The position numbers and the translations under genes were made by a program. A stretch of DNA of 64,000 bases from Siphlonurus alternatus. Its lineage: Eukaryota > Arthropoda > Insecta > Ephemeroptera > Siphlonuridae. Below are positions 30,458-42,820 of the stretch, piece by piece. The DNA is taken from assembly GCA_949825025.1 (NCBI GenBank), contig OX463784.1, positions 3,139,168 through 3,203,167 of the forward strand, read 5' to 3'. Every line of letters begins with the position of its first letter. Positions within the stretch are counted from its first letter, which is position 1. Under the pieces are notes generated by a model. The model was not told the DNA's origin, made no database searches, and saw only the letters and a program-made list of their open reading frames with translations.

Positions 30458-31080
30458 TTACAAGACGGGTTGAGGAAGTAATGCATCACGGCTGCCAGGT
30501 ATCCCACGGTGCGAGTTTTCAACCTTGAGCTCGCAGAAATCGCAGCGGACGAGGTCACTGAAGCCCTGCCACACGAAACCATACCGTGCCAAGTCCTCGA
30601 TGGGTACGGCTGAGGTCCACTTAGAGGGGAAGGTGGCTCTACGATTTTTCATTAGCTCCCGGTCTTTAGGGCGGTTGGTCATCGTAACTAGACGCACACC
30701 TCGTCGTACAAAGTAAGGGTTGTCCACGACAAGGTTCAACACACCCCTATGTCTTAGCAGTGGGTACTCTGAGCTTTGACTAAGATGATCGCTGAACACC
30801 AACTTGTTGGCATCCTAGTCCTTGATGCACAGCCCGCAGTAGACCCAGCTTGGAACCGTCAAACCTCCACTCGAAGCCATAACGGGCGAGTTCATGAATG
30901 GTTTGCTGAGTGTAGGGAAGAGTGTGCGTTGGGTAGGTGAGACGTCACCCCTTCTCCATCTTGATGTAGATGCTACTCCCTGGCTTTCGTCACCTGCCAA
31001 CACACCGACAGTCACAGGTGTCGAGAACGTGCTCATCCCGAGGATCACATTCGAACGTTCCTCGTCCTTCCATGTTTGAT
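30458..31080 (-). pseudogene. Two-BIR inhibitor-of-apoptosis-like pseudogene, copy 1
   Basis: BIR domains are zinc-binding folds (Cys-x2-Cys-x16-His-x6-8-Cys) found in IAP proteins, which restrain caspases in animals and occur in some insect viruses. The 114-codon minus frame 30458-30802 holds the front of one BIR: RRATFPSKW, LARYGF, and the ligand pair CDFC. The following His and Cys (HYFLNPSC) are in another frame, so a frameshift breaks the domain; the usual Trp before them is also lost. Upstream (30815-31080) are remnants of a second BIR: ELARYGFEW in one frame and CGLC in another, with a TAG at 30815-30817 where copy 2 has Trp. Origin (host gene or old viral copy) is undetermined. Confidence 0.7.
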
Positions 31081-31155
31081 GAGAGACTGAGGTCTAAACA
31101 GGTTGCAGGGTAGTAATATACTACGACACTAACGCCACCTACTGGCATTACGTTA

Positions 31156-31647
31156 TAACCAACCAACCAACCAACCAACCAACCAACCAACCAACCAACC
31201 AACCAACCAACCAACCAACCAACCAACCAACCAACCAACCAACCAACCAACCAACCAACCAACCAACCAACCAACCAACCAACCAACCAACCAACCAACC
31301 AACCAACCAACCAACCAACCAACCAACCAACCAACCAACCAACCAACCAACCAACCAACCAACCAACCAACCAACCAACCAACCAACCAACCAACCAACC
31401 AACCAACCAACCAACCAACCAACCAACCAACCAACCAACCAACCAACCAACCAACCAACCAACCAACCAACCAACCAACCAACCAACCAACCAACCAACC
31501 AACCAACCAACCAACCAACCAACCAACCAACCAACCAACCAACCAACCAACCAACCAACCAACCAACCAACCAACCAACCAACCAACCAACCAACCAACC
31601 AACCAACCAACCAACAGACCAACCAACCAACCAACCAACCCACCAAC
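31156..31647. repeat. (CCAA)n microsatellite, ~490 bp, at the join between copies
   Basis: An almost perfect CCAA tetranucleotide array of roughly 120 units, with interruptions near 31614 (cagacc) and 31641 (cccacc). It separates the end of copy 1 from the start of copy 2. Long open frames of repeated WLVG on the minus strand are only translations of this repeat. The sequence left of the matching point in copy 1 (before about 655) is not CCAA, so the array marks the junction, not a normal part of the unit. Confidence 0.97.
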
Positions 31648-32169
31648 TTTTTTTTTCAGTATGGTAAATATTAAAAAATATATTACAATAATAAAATTTA
31701 TATTATTCAGTAAAATTATTTAATAAAATTAAATTTTAATATTATATTATTAAATACCCATAATATCAAATGAATGAAATAATTTTTTTTTTTGCCCTCT
31801 ATAATTATATAACACCCATAAAATAGTGCTGCAAAACGCTGTGGTGTCATAGCCATAAAATTTCTATAAAAACGCGATTGGGGGAAAAAATAGTCAACCT
31901 TAATTTCATTGCGTCTGGAACAATTAATTGCCTAGCTGTTTCAAAAGGATGGAAAAATATTATGATAAAATATATATTAAAGTAAAAAATAGACATTAAA
32001 AATTTATACGCATTTTATTTTGCACATAATATTATATAAATATACTGCTGCTGTAAAATTAATACTATAATAAATTGCTTGATGAATTGTGTTGGCAATA
32101 AAGCTGCATATATGTATAAGGATTTTTTAATCGATTAGAAATAAACAAATAAACTATTTTAGATCAGAC

Positions 32170-32508
32170 TGGACAACATACATGAAATAATTTTATTGCA
32201 GAAATGAATAGAGGCCCGGGTACCAAATTATGCTACTCTGAATTTATTCAGAATTTTTGGAGACCCGGAACTATTTTTAAATAATTATTGAAAGTCCTGT
32301 GATTTCAGTTGACACCTCTGAATTCTTAATAAAAATCATTTGAGACTGGACGCCTATTGACGCCTCTAGGTGGCGTGGCCGCACTTTCAATAATTATTTA
32401 AAAATAGTTCTGGGTCTCAAAAAATATGAAAAAATTCAGAGTAGCATAATTTGGTATATACCCTCTATTCATTTCTGCAATAATCTTTTTCATGCATGTT
32501 GTCCATTG
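32170..32508. mobile_element. Palindromic MITE, family A (A5)
   Basis: Ggacaacatacatgaaataa to ..gcatgttgtccattg. Its left half matches the left half of A2 in copy 1. Confidence 0.85.
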
Positions 32509-32530
32509 TTAAATTTAATACAATAATGCA

Positions 32531-32866
32531 TGGACAACCTACATGAACATTTTTTAATACAGAAATGAAGAAATGGTACCAAATTATGCTACTCTGAATT
32601 GTTTCAGATATTTTTGAAACCCAGACCTTTTTTTAAATAAGTATTTAAAGATCTGCAAGTTAAGTTGGCACCCCTAAATTCCTAATAGAAAGGATAAGGA
32701 CCGAGACGCCTATTGACGCCTCCAAGGGGCGTGGCCGCACTTTCAATAACTATTTAAAAAATATATTTTTGGGTTCCAAAAAATTGGAAAAAAAATCAGA
32801 GTAGCAAAATTTGGTAACCTCTATATTCATTTCTGCATTAAAAATTTTTCAAGCAGGTTGTCCACT
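32531..32866. mobile_element. Palindromic MITE, family A (A6), adjacent to A5
   Basis: Tggacaacctacatgaac to ..caagcaggttgtcca, only ~22 bp after A5. Its right half matches the right half of A2 in copy 1. Confidence 0.85.
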
Positions 32867-33079
32867 GTAAAATATCTTTTCGAAGAAAAAAGAGAGATAT
32901 ATAAATATAATATAATCTAGAAACTTTTAGTACCACGTATAGTTTTAGTACAAAAATTTAAGGAGAGTAAATTATAAATATATTTTAGTCTAAATTAATA
33001 CGCTAATTTTTTTTTAATTCGATCACAGCTATAGTTCTCGTATTATATAGACTGTCTTGCTCCACTAAAATTCTAATAC

Positions 33080-33099
33080 GAGGGTCACGTGACGTCAGA
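33080..33099. promoter_or_regulatory. E-box/CRE composite, copy 2
   Basis: The same 20-mer as 1758-1777. The upstream CCAAT of copy 1 is changed here to CCACT. Confidence 0.4.
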
Positions 33100-33559
33100 A
33101 CAACGAAACGATCAAGTACTATATAATATAGTTCATGGATAAAGATGTAAATCATATGTTATAATAATAGGCCTGTGAAATTTGCAGATTCCTCAAGGCG
33201 TGCTGGAACCTGTTACATCATTTTTCCTGTGCCGCTCCTAATATCTTTCCTGTCTTCCTTAAATCCTTATATTTCATTCTTCAAATTAATACCTACCTTT
33301 TAAATCTATCATTTCCTTTATTTCCATCTAAAAACCATCTCTCCAGGCAGCTATTTATGAAAGCATCTTCAACTACAGAACACCCTTTTCAAAATTCACG
33401 CTGATTGGCTTGCAAATTAATCACTGCGCCAACTGGTGACAGTATTTGGCACTAAAGCTCCCAGCTGGCAGATGACAAAATAAAAAAGTAAACAAACGCG
33501 TTTTTATGTTTTTGTCAACTTAACCGACTTAACTGCAATATATTAATTTTAATTATCAT

Positions 33560-34616
33560 TTCAAATTGAATTCAAACGAACCATACACATTTTTAAATAA
33601 ATATTATTAAACAAGAAGTAAGTATAGTGTAAGTACATGATACTTATAAGTTTTAAGTGCGTTTAATGTTTTTACAATCAAAAGTGCAAGAACTTTTTTA
33701 CTATCAATATATTAAGTATGCATATGTCATTGAAACAATACATGATACATATTATAATTAGGAAGATTAATTTAAGGTTTAGCTATATACAATCTTATTA
33801 ATTATTGTACATCTTGTAGCCACGTTTTTATTTGTTATGCGTGGTATGTAAAAATTATTACATCAGCATGGCACTCATTACAAATCTTGCTCTCATTTCG
33901 TTTCACATATAGATTAATTATACACGTATATGATGTTATGTTTATTATAGAATCTTATGTTTGTTACAGTATGCATAATATATAACTTTACTGTAGCTCT
34001 AGCTGCATGCAGTACGTAATGAATTTCTTAAATGAAAACTTTATTAAAGGAACTGTGGTATAAAATAGATTTTTATTCCGTAAAATGTCGTCTAAATATA
34101 GTATATATCTCCATTATTATTAATATAATTATATTGTTCTGGGATATAAGCTCTGTTCGTAAATACACAAAATCATAATAAAAAATAATTTACTATATTT
34201 AGACGACAGTTACAAAATAAAAATCTATTTTACACCACAGTTCCTTTAATTAAGTTTTCATTTAAGAAATTCATTACGTACTGCATGCAGCTAGAGCTAC
34301 AGTAAAGTTAAATACTGTAACAAACATAAGATTCTATAATTAACATAACATCATATACGTGTATAATTAATCTATGTGAAATGAAATGAGCAAGATTTGT
34401 AATGAGTGCTGATGTAATAATTTTTAATATGGTGTATATATATATATATATATATATGTAGTATGTATATATTTAAATTTTTACATACCACGAATAAGAA
34501 ATACAATCGTGGCTTCAAGATGTACGTACAATAATAATTAATCAATAAGATTATATATAGCTATAAACCTTAATTAATCTTCGTAATTATAATATGTATC
34601 GTGTATTGTTTCAATG

Positions 34617-34713
<97 letters not shown>

Positions 34714-34870
34714 TACTTATAATTATACTGTATTGATAGTAAAAAGTTCTTACACTTTTATCTGCACTTTTGATTGTAAAAACATTAAACGCACTTAAAA
34801 CTAAATAGCATGTACTTACTTCTTGTTTATTAATATTTCAAATTGTGTATGGTTCATTTGAATTCAATTT
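33560..34870. repeat. Large inverted repeat inside the 4.67 kb element
   Basis: The left arm (gaattcaaacgaaccatac, ttaagtgcgtttaatg, gctgcatgcagtacg, tcgtctaaatatagta) is mirrored by the right arm from about 34190 (tactatatttagacga) to about 34862. The right arm is lengthened by (TA)n runs. The loop 34108-34190 (tctccattattattaatat..gggatataagctctg) recurs directly at about 34880-34975, so a larger inversion or duplication built this region. Confidence 0.75.
34616..34711. repeat. (TA)n microsatellite
   Basis: About 47 TA units within the right arm of the inverted repeat. The Ile/Tyr repeat frame is an artefact. Confidence 0.95.
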
Positions 34871-35064
34871 GTACTGATGTATCTCCATTTCTCCATTATT
34901 ATTATATCTCATGCTCTGGGATATTAGCTCTGTGCTCGTTCGTTAAAACACAAAATCAGAATAAAATATTTTATAAGTCTTTTTTATCCTGTATATTATT
35001 ATTTTCCATGTACTGTACTGTTCTTAGAAGTTAAAAATTAGAATACACGAACAACTAATAGGTT

Positions 35065-35456
35065 AGATCCCTTGTAAAAAGGAATTATACTTATTACAAA
35101 TTAATAAAGTATAATTCCTATGCTTAATTCGTCTAATTTAGTATAATTTCTGAATGCTTAATATACTAAATTACAGATTAATTATACTATTTTTTATTTT
35201 ATTATACTAAATTATAGAAAAGCATTTTTCCAAAGTAAAAAAAATAGGTGACATATTGAACCCTGTATGATTGCCTCGAAATGATTTAAAGAGGAATACT
35301 ATTTCTATAATTTAGTATAATAAAATTAAACTAGTATAATTAATCATGTAATTTAGTATATTAATCATTCAGAAATTATACTAAATTAGGCGAATTAAGC
35401 ATAGGAATTATACTTAATTATTTTGTAATAAGTATAATTCCTTTTTACAAGGGATC
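35065..35456. mobile_element. ~390 bp palindromic MITE nested in the 4.67 kb element
   Basis: The ends gatcccttgtaaaaaggaat and the mirror attcctttttacaagggatc. The arms contain repeated ttatactaaatta-type motifs and cgtctaatttagta / tactaaattaggcg. Flanks tta / taa may be a short duplication. Confidence 0.8.
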
Positions 35457-36099
35457 CTAACGCATGTATTCCAATTTTTTACTTTAAAATAGAAACTGTT
35501 CATCAATGAAAATCGATTTAACTACATATACATATTTACGCGTGCAGAGCTATAATCTATTAGAAAAAATATTTATCGCAGATGCAACGCAAAAATATGC
35601 TCTTCAATATAATTATATTATATCAAATAATAAAGAAGATAATTCAAGTAAAATATTAATAAATTAACGTATTGTAAACAAATCTTTATAAGATATATTT
35701 TAATGATGGCAGCCTCTGTATATTCATTTTCCCATAAATATTTTATTTATCGTGTCGTAGTAAATTAATTTTTTTACGAATCCAATCCATATAACGTGGC
35801 CATATAATATATGCATAAATATTTGATTACAAATAAAAATATTATTCCAAATAGCAGATCAGTGATAACATATTTAAAAATAAAAAAAAGCCCTTTAATT
35901 TCTAGCATATTTGATGAGAGCCAATCGCTTTTATGTAATATTGCAATTTTTTTTTTTTTTTTTTTAATTTAATTGTGGTAAAAATATCTGTTAAAGTGGT
36001 GTGTTTAATGTTGTTTAAAATTATACATAATATGTATGTGTCAATTAATTTGTATAATGACTATGACCACATTGACTGTAAAGGTACGTATCATGCAAT

Positions 36100-36181
<82 letters not shown>

Positions 36182-38000
36182 TATTAATTAACTACACTCG
36201 ACTTCTGAAGCATCATAACGATTAGTATTTTGATATGTAGAAATATGTAACATAATGCGCTATACTAAAAATATACAAATTTAATTTTATATATAATGTT
36301 CTTTTTTGTTACTGATTTCATTTAATTTTATATTTGATTTTGTAAAATATTATTGGGCCTCCCCAAAAATATCATAGAATTCAGTGCATATTATATGCAC
36401 GGTGATCATAAAAGACATATATATATATATAAAACAAAATATTAATTATTGATAAAGAAATAATAAGCTTGTACTTATACTTGTAATTGAAATACTTTCC
36501 TTGAGGAAACTATAGTGTTATTATATAGTGCTGAATCTCTATATAGTTAGGACTTGCGAAAGCATTTTGACACTCAATTATATAAGGTGAAAATATTTTC
36601 ATAATTTACTTGTAGGGAGCGAACAATAACGATAATGATCATCCTGCATGGAATGTTTCTACTGCATATTTGGACTTGACACACCTCAAGTTATGTTCAT
36701 AACTAACATAACTTCAAATTTATTCAGTAACAAGTAATAACAAGCAGAAACGAAAAAAATTATATTAAGTCCAAGTCTTGCTAGTGAAAGAAGATAGAAA
36801 GCAGAAAGAAGATGAGGGCAATAAATATTTACTATATATATTAACCACATGACAATTATATAATTATAAATTATAAATACCTAAATGTATTTATATTAAA
36901 TCCATAATATGCTCGAAATTAATTTTAAAGTGGCTGCATGTGACGTCATAATCAGGCAAAAGTTTACCTAGGGTTGCATATTAAATATTATAAATTCCAT
37001 GACGCAGACGTCACATCACTCACATCTTCTTTACACCATACTTTGAGGGTGTTATAGAATTTAAAAAATAAGGAAAAACTCGAGATGATGATTAAAAAAT
37101 ACACACTGCAGCAAAAATATAAAATTGGTCCATTATACTTCGGTCTTTTTTTTTTTTACCTTTTGCAGCTCAAATTACTGTTTAAGTTTATATAAAATGG
37201 TATAAAGAATATATATGTGAAAAAATGTGGCAAACTTAACTCGATGTCTTCTAACCAAATATACAATAAAAGTTACATGCAGGTTTCCTATTTCATTAAT
37301 AATTATTATTATATTTATTATAATATATACATGCACGATAAATAAAGAATAAAAATATTTGTTGTACAAATTTTCCATACATAAATTTTAATCTTTTCCT
37401 CCTTCTCACCAAAAATTGTCCCCTTTTAAGCTCACTGAAAATAAATTATATCATCTATAATATATCGATCGAATCTCTTTACCAGCTTTTATATATGTTT
37501 ATTTTGACACTTTAATTTTCATATTGATTTAAGTGTGAAACTTAATTTCCCATACAAATATTTGCTATATTTTATTTCTTTTAAAAGTAAACATGCAGTA
37601 GTAAAATTAAGGTCAATAGCCTATATGATTCTATGAAACATTTAATGTAAAACGAAAAGAAAATCCTATATTATTATTCCAATAATTGCATAATTATAAC
37701 AATCATTATATTGTCATAAAAATCGAGTATATTTTAATTATTAATATTTTAATTCTAATTAATTAAGTACAACTAATTAGCTGCGACATGCAGTAGAAAT
37801 AGTTTAGACGTATCATTAATTAATTATATTAATTAATTAATTAATATCATTAATTACTATTTGCTGCATGTTTCAATGTAGTTAGATTAATTATTCGTCA
37901 AATCAAGTTGTTCCTCGTACTTTTTAAATTCTCCCAAAATAGCGCGCGAAGAGTTGAGCCAATCAGCGTGAATTTTGAAAAGGGTGTTCTGTAGTTGAAG
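35457..38000. other. AT-rich interior of the 4.67 kb element
   Basis: No ORF with any recognisable domain. Contains a T run (35949-35965), a long (TA)n array (36100-36178) and tandem ttaa patches near 37815-37845. Nothing else supportable. Confidence 0.5.
36100..36178. repeat. (TA)n microsatellite
   Basis: About 39 TA units with one interruption (acat near 36110). Confidence 0.95.
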
Positions 38001-38026
38001 ATGCTTTCATAAATAGCCTCCAGGCA

Positions 38027-38284
38027 GTGGTACAATCCCATAATCCTCTCATTTTCACTCGCCCTCTCGGTGACGGACTGGAGAGTGGCCATTACGGCGA
38101 AAGCCGTTTGTCACCTTCACAATCGTCCTTCCGCAAGGAAGACTTTATCCCATTACCTTCATCTTACATCCCGAGAAGGCGTCTCGGCAGGCCCAGGAGA
38201 GTTTTATTGTTAACTCGTGTCCGAGACACACATATTACATCGGGACCTGTATATATAACTAACTCAACATCAATCAATCTGTGA
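38027..38284 (+). CDS. Short conserved ORF, copy 2 counterpart of 2039-2260
   Basis: The same start and frame as in copy 1, with a 6-base in-frame insertion (ggcgaaagc) and a different, longer C-terminal end caused by small indels near the stop. The splice acceptor tract upstream is separated from it by the 4.67 kb insertion, although the target duplication recreates ctccag just before it. Function unknown. Confidence 0.25.
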   Translation: MVQSHNPLIFTRPLGDGLESGHYGESRLSPSQSSFRKEDFIPLPSSYIPRRRLGRPRRVLLLTRVRDTHITSGPVYITNSTSINL

Positions 38285-38570
38285 AATTTGTAATATATAC
38301 AATGGTAAATAACTACAAGTGCAGTCTTCTGGAAAAATATTGCTTTATATTTGTAATTTTCATAAAATATTTTTTGTTTTAAAACGCGCGGGACGAGTTT
38401 ATATTATACAGTTTGATAGTCGTACTGAGTATATAAATAATTATGACAATTAAGTACACCACGTGACCATATTTAGACAATCAAAACGTTTTATGCACGT
38501 ACTTAAATTATGATATAAGCTTAAATACTCAATATAGAAGCGGTTTTAATGACATAATCTATCACCGCAA

Positions 38571-38715
38571 GCAAGCAAGGTAAGCGAGCGCTATACGAGT
38601 GAGAGAAAGAAAGTGGGGAGGAAGCCAACACGTGCATGCAAAGGTCAGCCGCTGCCGCTCAGTACTTGTGTCAGAGTGGACAAGAGAGGATGTCGTGCGG
38701 AGGAATGCAGTAAAT
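38571..38715 (+). other. Candidate first exon, copy 2
   Basis: Matches 2565-2724, including the GTAAGT donor (GT at 38716), with fewer GCAA units. Confidence 0.33.
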
Positions 38716-38966
38716 GTAAGTTAAATTGTGTAAGAATTATTTACTTTTTGTGCATGATTACGTTGAAATATGCTTGGGTCCACATATTTTAACGTTATTA
38801 TATGTGTGCATTAATTCTTGATATATTTTTTTGCCCCTGTTTTATAAATTCAAATAAAAAATATCGTGCTTTCTATTATAATACGTTTGTATTTTTTAAT
38901 GAGCATATTGTTTTAGTGTAATTTTACGGGTTGTTAATATAACAAATAATTCATAGCCTTAATACA

Positions 38967-41596
38967 TAGTCCGTGAGCTGAGGCACCAAAATGGCGGAAA
39001 AGGGCTCTGGAGAGGGCGACGGCTAAAAATGACAAAAATCGAAAGAGGGTATTTTGGTGAATACATTGAGCCTAATTTGAGTCCCCAAAACTTTCCCACG
39101 AGCTTCCGGTGATGTCACAAAGATGGCGTTGGAGCTTTAAATTTTATGCCTATCTACTTTGATATTACCTGCTCCAGTTCACTTAATTTTCATCTCAACA
39201 ATAAAAATATTACTTTTTATTGAAGCCAACAAAATTGTATTTTCAGACATGTACGTGCAATATTGGACAAATAAAAACTAATTATTTACAACAGCCGGGA
39301 ACATAAAACTAACAGTGATTTTACTATTACGACCTGCTTAAGACAACTGTAGCTCGTTACATTTTAAGTTTTAATCGTTTAAAACTACACTATCTTTAAA
39401 AAACACTATTAGGGACTATTTATGACAAATTTTGAGACACTCGAGTAGTTATTTACGAATCTGAGGGCGTATTTACCCGAGCGCCACAGTGCAAAAACCT
39501 CATATACGAAACTCTTTAAGACTGCACGCGCTTAAGTTGTTGCAGTAATACCGTTTTCTGCACGTTAAAAATGCAACAGAATATTGTTTATTTCAGAAAA
39601 TAGTTAAATCGTCTCTTCTTGTGTTAAAGATACACTTTTCTTTGCACCTAACACATGTATATACAGACACGCAGGCAGGCATTTTTCAGCGAGTAAATTC
39701 AAATCGTGCACTGATGGGCAATTAATTTTCTTTTACATAATTACAGAACAGATAACATGCTGGGTAAAAAATTAGTTTGTTTATTTTTCAACCCCTAAAT
39801 AAAAAAAATACTGGGCCGTTTAAAAAAAAATTGAAATTTCTGTAGGTTAATTCCCGTAAGGATTTTTAATTTTTTTTTTCCGGAATGACGGTTGAGTTTT
39901 TTTTTTTTTAATATTATTGTTATTATTTGGAAATCCAATAGAGAATTCATCATAAGTTAAATAGGTATTTTTAAATGGTACCATAGTTCAGACGAAGTTA
40001 GAGTATTGGAGTAAAAAGCTATTTTCTGTTCCATATTAAGGCTGCATGTTAAAGGCCTCCAAAACACCAACTTTGGGAATTTATGTCGTGACGCTATTTG
40101 AGATAAAATTGTTTGATTTCTTTTCCCAATAGTTACAGGATAGGTTAAACTATATTCAGAAAATAAAATCTTACAAAAAATGCAATCGCTCATTCTTCTT
40201 TAACGGAGTAACATCATCAAATTTTTATTGCATAGAGTATAACATACAAAAAGTTATGAATTTATGTTAATGTGCTTTTTTTTATTTATTTGTTTCAAAA
40301 TTTTGCAAGTACGAGTACGTGTAAAAATCATGGCGAGCTCCAGTTTGAAGACCGTGCTCCTATTTCGACTATCCTCTTATTAGGAACATGCGATTGATGC
40401 CGGAAAGTCATACTTTCAATAATTTTTGAAAAATAATTGCCAGTCTCTAAAATAATCTGGAAAATATCATAACTTTGCACATTTTATTCATTTCTGCAAT
40501 GGAAAATGAATTCTCAAATAATTTCATTTGAGACTTTTGCGTAATTCGTTGAGCTAATTAACATCTTAAAACAGGTTGGGGGTTGAAACTTTTTGCTATT
40601 ATTTAAATCGGCATGCTAAATTCATATTTTAAGGTAATTTTAGCATGTCCATGAGTTGTTTGTGCAGAATGAAGACCCATACTTATATTTTCATTAAATT
40701 CAAGTTCAACGAATAAAACCAATAAATTTATCAATTCTTTGTTACTTTTCACCCCATTTAGGGGTTGAAAAATAAACAAACTAATTTTTTACCCAGCATG
40801 TTATATATCTGTTCTGTAATTGTACGTAAAAAAAAAAAAAAATTGCCCATCAGTGCACGATTTGAATTTATTCGCTGAAAAACGCCTGCCTGCGTGTCTG
40901 TATATACATGTGTTAGGTGCAAAGAAAAGTGTATCTTTATCACAAGAAGAGACGATTTAACTATTTTCTGAAATAAACAATATTCTGTTGCATTTTTAAC
41001 GTGAAAAAAATGGTATTACTTCAACAACTTAAGCGCGTGCAGTCTTAAAGAGTTTCGTATATGAGGTTTTTGCACTGTGGCGCTCGGGTAAATACGCCCT
41101 CAGATTCGTAAATAACTACTCGAGTGTCTCAAAATTTGTCATAGGAAGTCCCTAATAGTGTTTTCTAAAGATAGTGTAGTTTTAAATGATTAAAACTTAA
41201 AATGTAACGAGCTACAGTAGTCTTAAGCAGGTCGTAGTAGTAAAATCACTGTTATTTTTATGTTCCCGGCTGTTGTAAATAACTTGTTTTAATTTGTCCA
41301 GTATTGCACGTACATGTCTTAAAAGACAATTTTGTTGGCTTCAATAAAAAGTAATATTTTTATTTTTGAGATGAAAATTAAGCGAACTGGAGTAGATAAT
41401 ACAAAGTAGATGGGCTTAAAATTTGAAGCTCCGACGCCATCTTTGTGACGTCACCGGAAGCTCCTGGGAAAGTTTTGGGGGCTCAAATTAGACTCAATGT
41501 ATTCACCAAAATACCCTCTTTCGATTTTTGTCATTTTTAGCCGTCGCCCTCTCCAGAGCCCTTTTCCGCCATTTTGGTGCCTCAGCTCACGGACTA
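38967..41596. mobile_element. 2.6 kb foldback element, copy 2
   Basis: Counterpart of 2978-5620. The ends are tagtccgtgagctgaggc and gcctcagctcacggacta, so the right end is a better mirror than in copy 1. Confidence 0.85.
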
Positions 41597-42384
41597 TAAA
41601 TAAAAAAATACAGTTTAATATAAAAAATAAAGGATTATAGAAAATTCACATATGAAATTCTGACAAAACGATTCTTAATTTTTACAATAAAGTTTTTTTG
41701 GGGATTTTTTCTTATTAACATGTGTGTTTTAAAATAAATCGTATGAAAATTAAAACAGGATCTTTTTGTAAGAAATTAAAAATTTTCATGGCCACTGACA
41801 TGAAAATAATTGCAATTTTCTATTCTGAAGGCTCCTCTATTTTGCTGTTCAGGGAATCATTCAAAAATTCTTGAAATATTTAGAGCTGTTTTTAATCATT
41901 CGATCATATAATTTTTGAGCGTGATTGTACTAAATGTTGTGATGTATTTCTTTCTCAGGTGATTCTACGAGACGCCCTGTCTGATGTAGTGACATGTTTG
42001 TCTTCGCATTGTTTCCCAACTTGTCGATTGATATAATATATTGAACATGCGAATAGTTAACATGTGACTTCTTGAAAGTTTCTGTACTACAGTTATGAAT
42101 GTTCATTGCAACATGAAAAAATGTAAAACTTTTTAGATAATATTTCATTATATCCTTCTCATTTCTTGATATATTAATACCATAATAAATTTTATAATTT
42201 TTAACTCTGTTCTTTTGATACCAGTTCCCGATATTTAACCGCCGTTTTCTATATTTTTTTTTGTGATTTATAATATTGTTATTTTATTTATTAATAATAT
42301 TTATTTTTTTATTTGCATCTATGATTTTAATTGTTTGGATAAGTTTGATACAGATTTTCTTGAGCATAATTATATATATGGGAG

Positions 42385-42780
42385 GTGTGGCGCGGTGCGC
42401 TTGACCGGGTCTCGTTAGATCACCGAAGTCAAGCAACGCCGCGCGTGATTAGTAGTTGGATGGGTGACCATTTTCAACAAAAACCACGTTTCCCACCCAG
42501 GGGTAAAACGTTGCGCTTTTCCACTATGTGGTTCCCCTGGCTTTGGACCATTGCACTTCCGGTTCATTAACAAAAGCTGTAGCGTCCATCCTGGCTGAGA
42601 TTTCCACGTTTCCCTCAGCCGGAGGTAAATGCCGGGATGGATTTGCAAGGCCGTGGCCGTCCCCATTCCAGAAGAGCCCGCGAAACGCTCAAGTTAGGTT
42701 TTCGGAAGGTTCGGGGTTTCAATGTAGTATGAAATTAGTAAGTACAAGTACCCAATAGGGTTTGATTAAAAAAAAAATAA
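42385..42780 (+). mobile_element. 5S rRNA-derived SINE (S1, copy 2)
   Basis: Same insertion as 6405-6800, followed by a shorter (TA)n (42782-42817). Gtgtggcgcggtgcgcttga is the head. Confidence 0.87.

Positions 42781-42820
<40 letters not shown>

Larger units (their letters stand above)
655..31155. repeat. Copy 1 of a ~31-33 kb direct duplication
   Basis: The stretch from the T-run followed by cagtatggtaaatatta (about 655) to the start of the (CCAA)n array reappears in the same order and orientation from about 31648 to the window end. Matching landmarks include the short ORFs at 2039 and 38027, the foldback elements at 2978 and 38967, the SINEs at 6405 and 42385, the candidate exons at 15469 and 54586, and the BIR pseudogenes at 30458 and 63627. 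The offset grows from about 31.0 kb to 33.2 kb, which the listed insertions and deletions account for. Whether this is a true tandem duplication or two haplotypes placed end to end cannot be decided from sequence alone. Confidence 0.93.
33350..38017. mobile_element. 4.67 kb long-terminal-inverted-repeat element, Mutator-like target duplication, copy 2 only
   Basis: The ends GCTATTTATGAAAGCATCTT and the exact mirror ..AAGATGCTTTCATAAATAGC belong to inverted repeats of about 60 bp that also include ccttttcaaaattcacgctg. CTCCAGGCA is duplicated on both sides (33341-33349 and 38018-38026; a 10th base G can be counted depending on the end). The empty site is copy 1 at 2030-2038. A 9-10 bp duplication with long terminal inverted repeats fits Mutator-like elements. 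There is no transposase or other coding frame; the interior is AT-rich with nested palindromes and (TA)n. Non-autonomous. Confidence 0.88.

Noticed and set aside
30458..31080. Endogenous insect-virus IAP as a firm call
   Set aside because: BIR proteins also occur in animal genomes, no other viral gene is nearby, and the sequence is too decayed to place.
30990..31646. Long minus-strand frames of repeated WLVG
   Set aside because: Pure translation of the CCAA tetranucleotide array; all three frames are open for the same reason.
34601..34798. Ile/Tyr repeat proteins (also at 24553, 24621, 35975)
   Set aside because: Translations of (TA)n microsatellites.
33350..38017. Maverick/Polinton or endogenous viral element
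   Set aside because: No polymerase, integrase, capsid or other coding frame, and the 9-10 bp target duplication does not fit.
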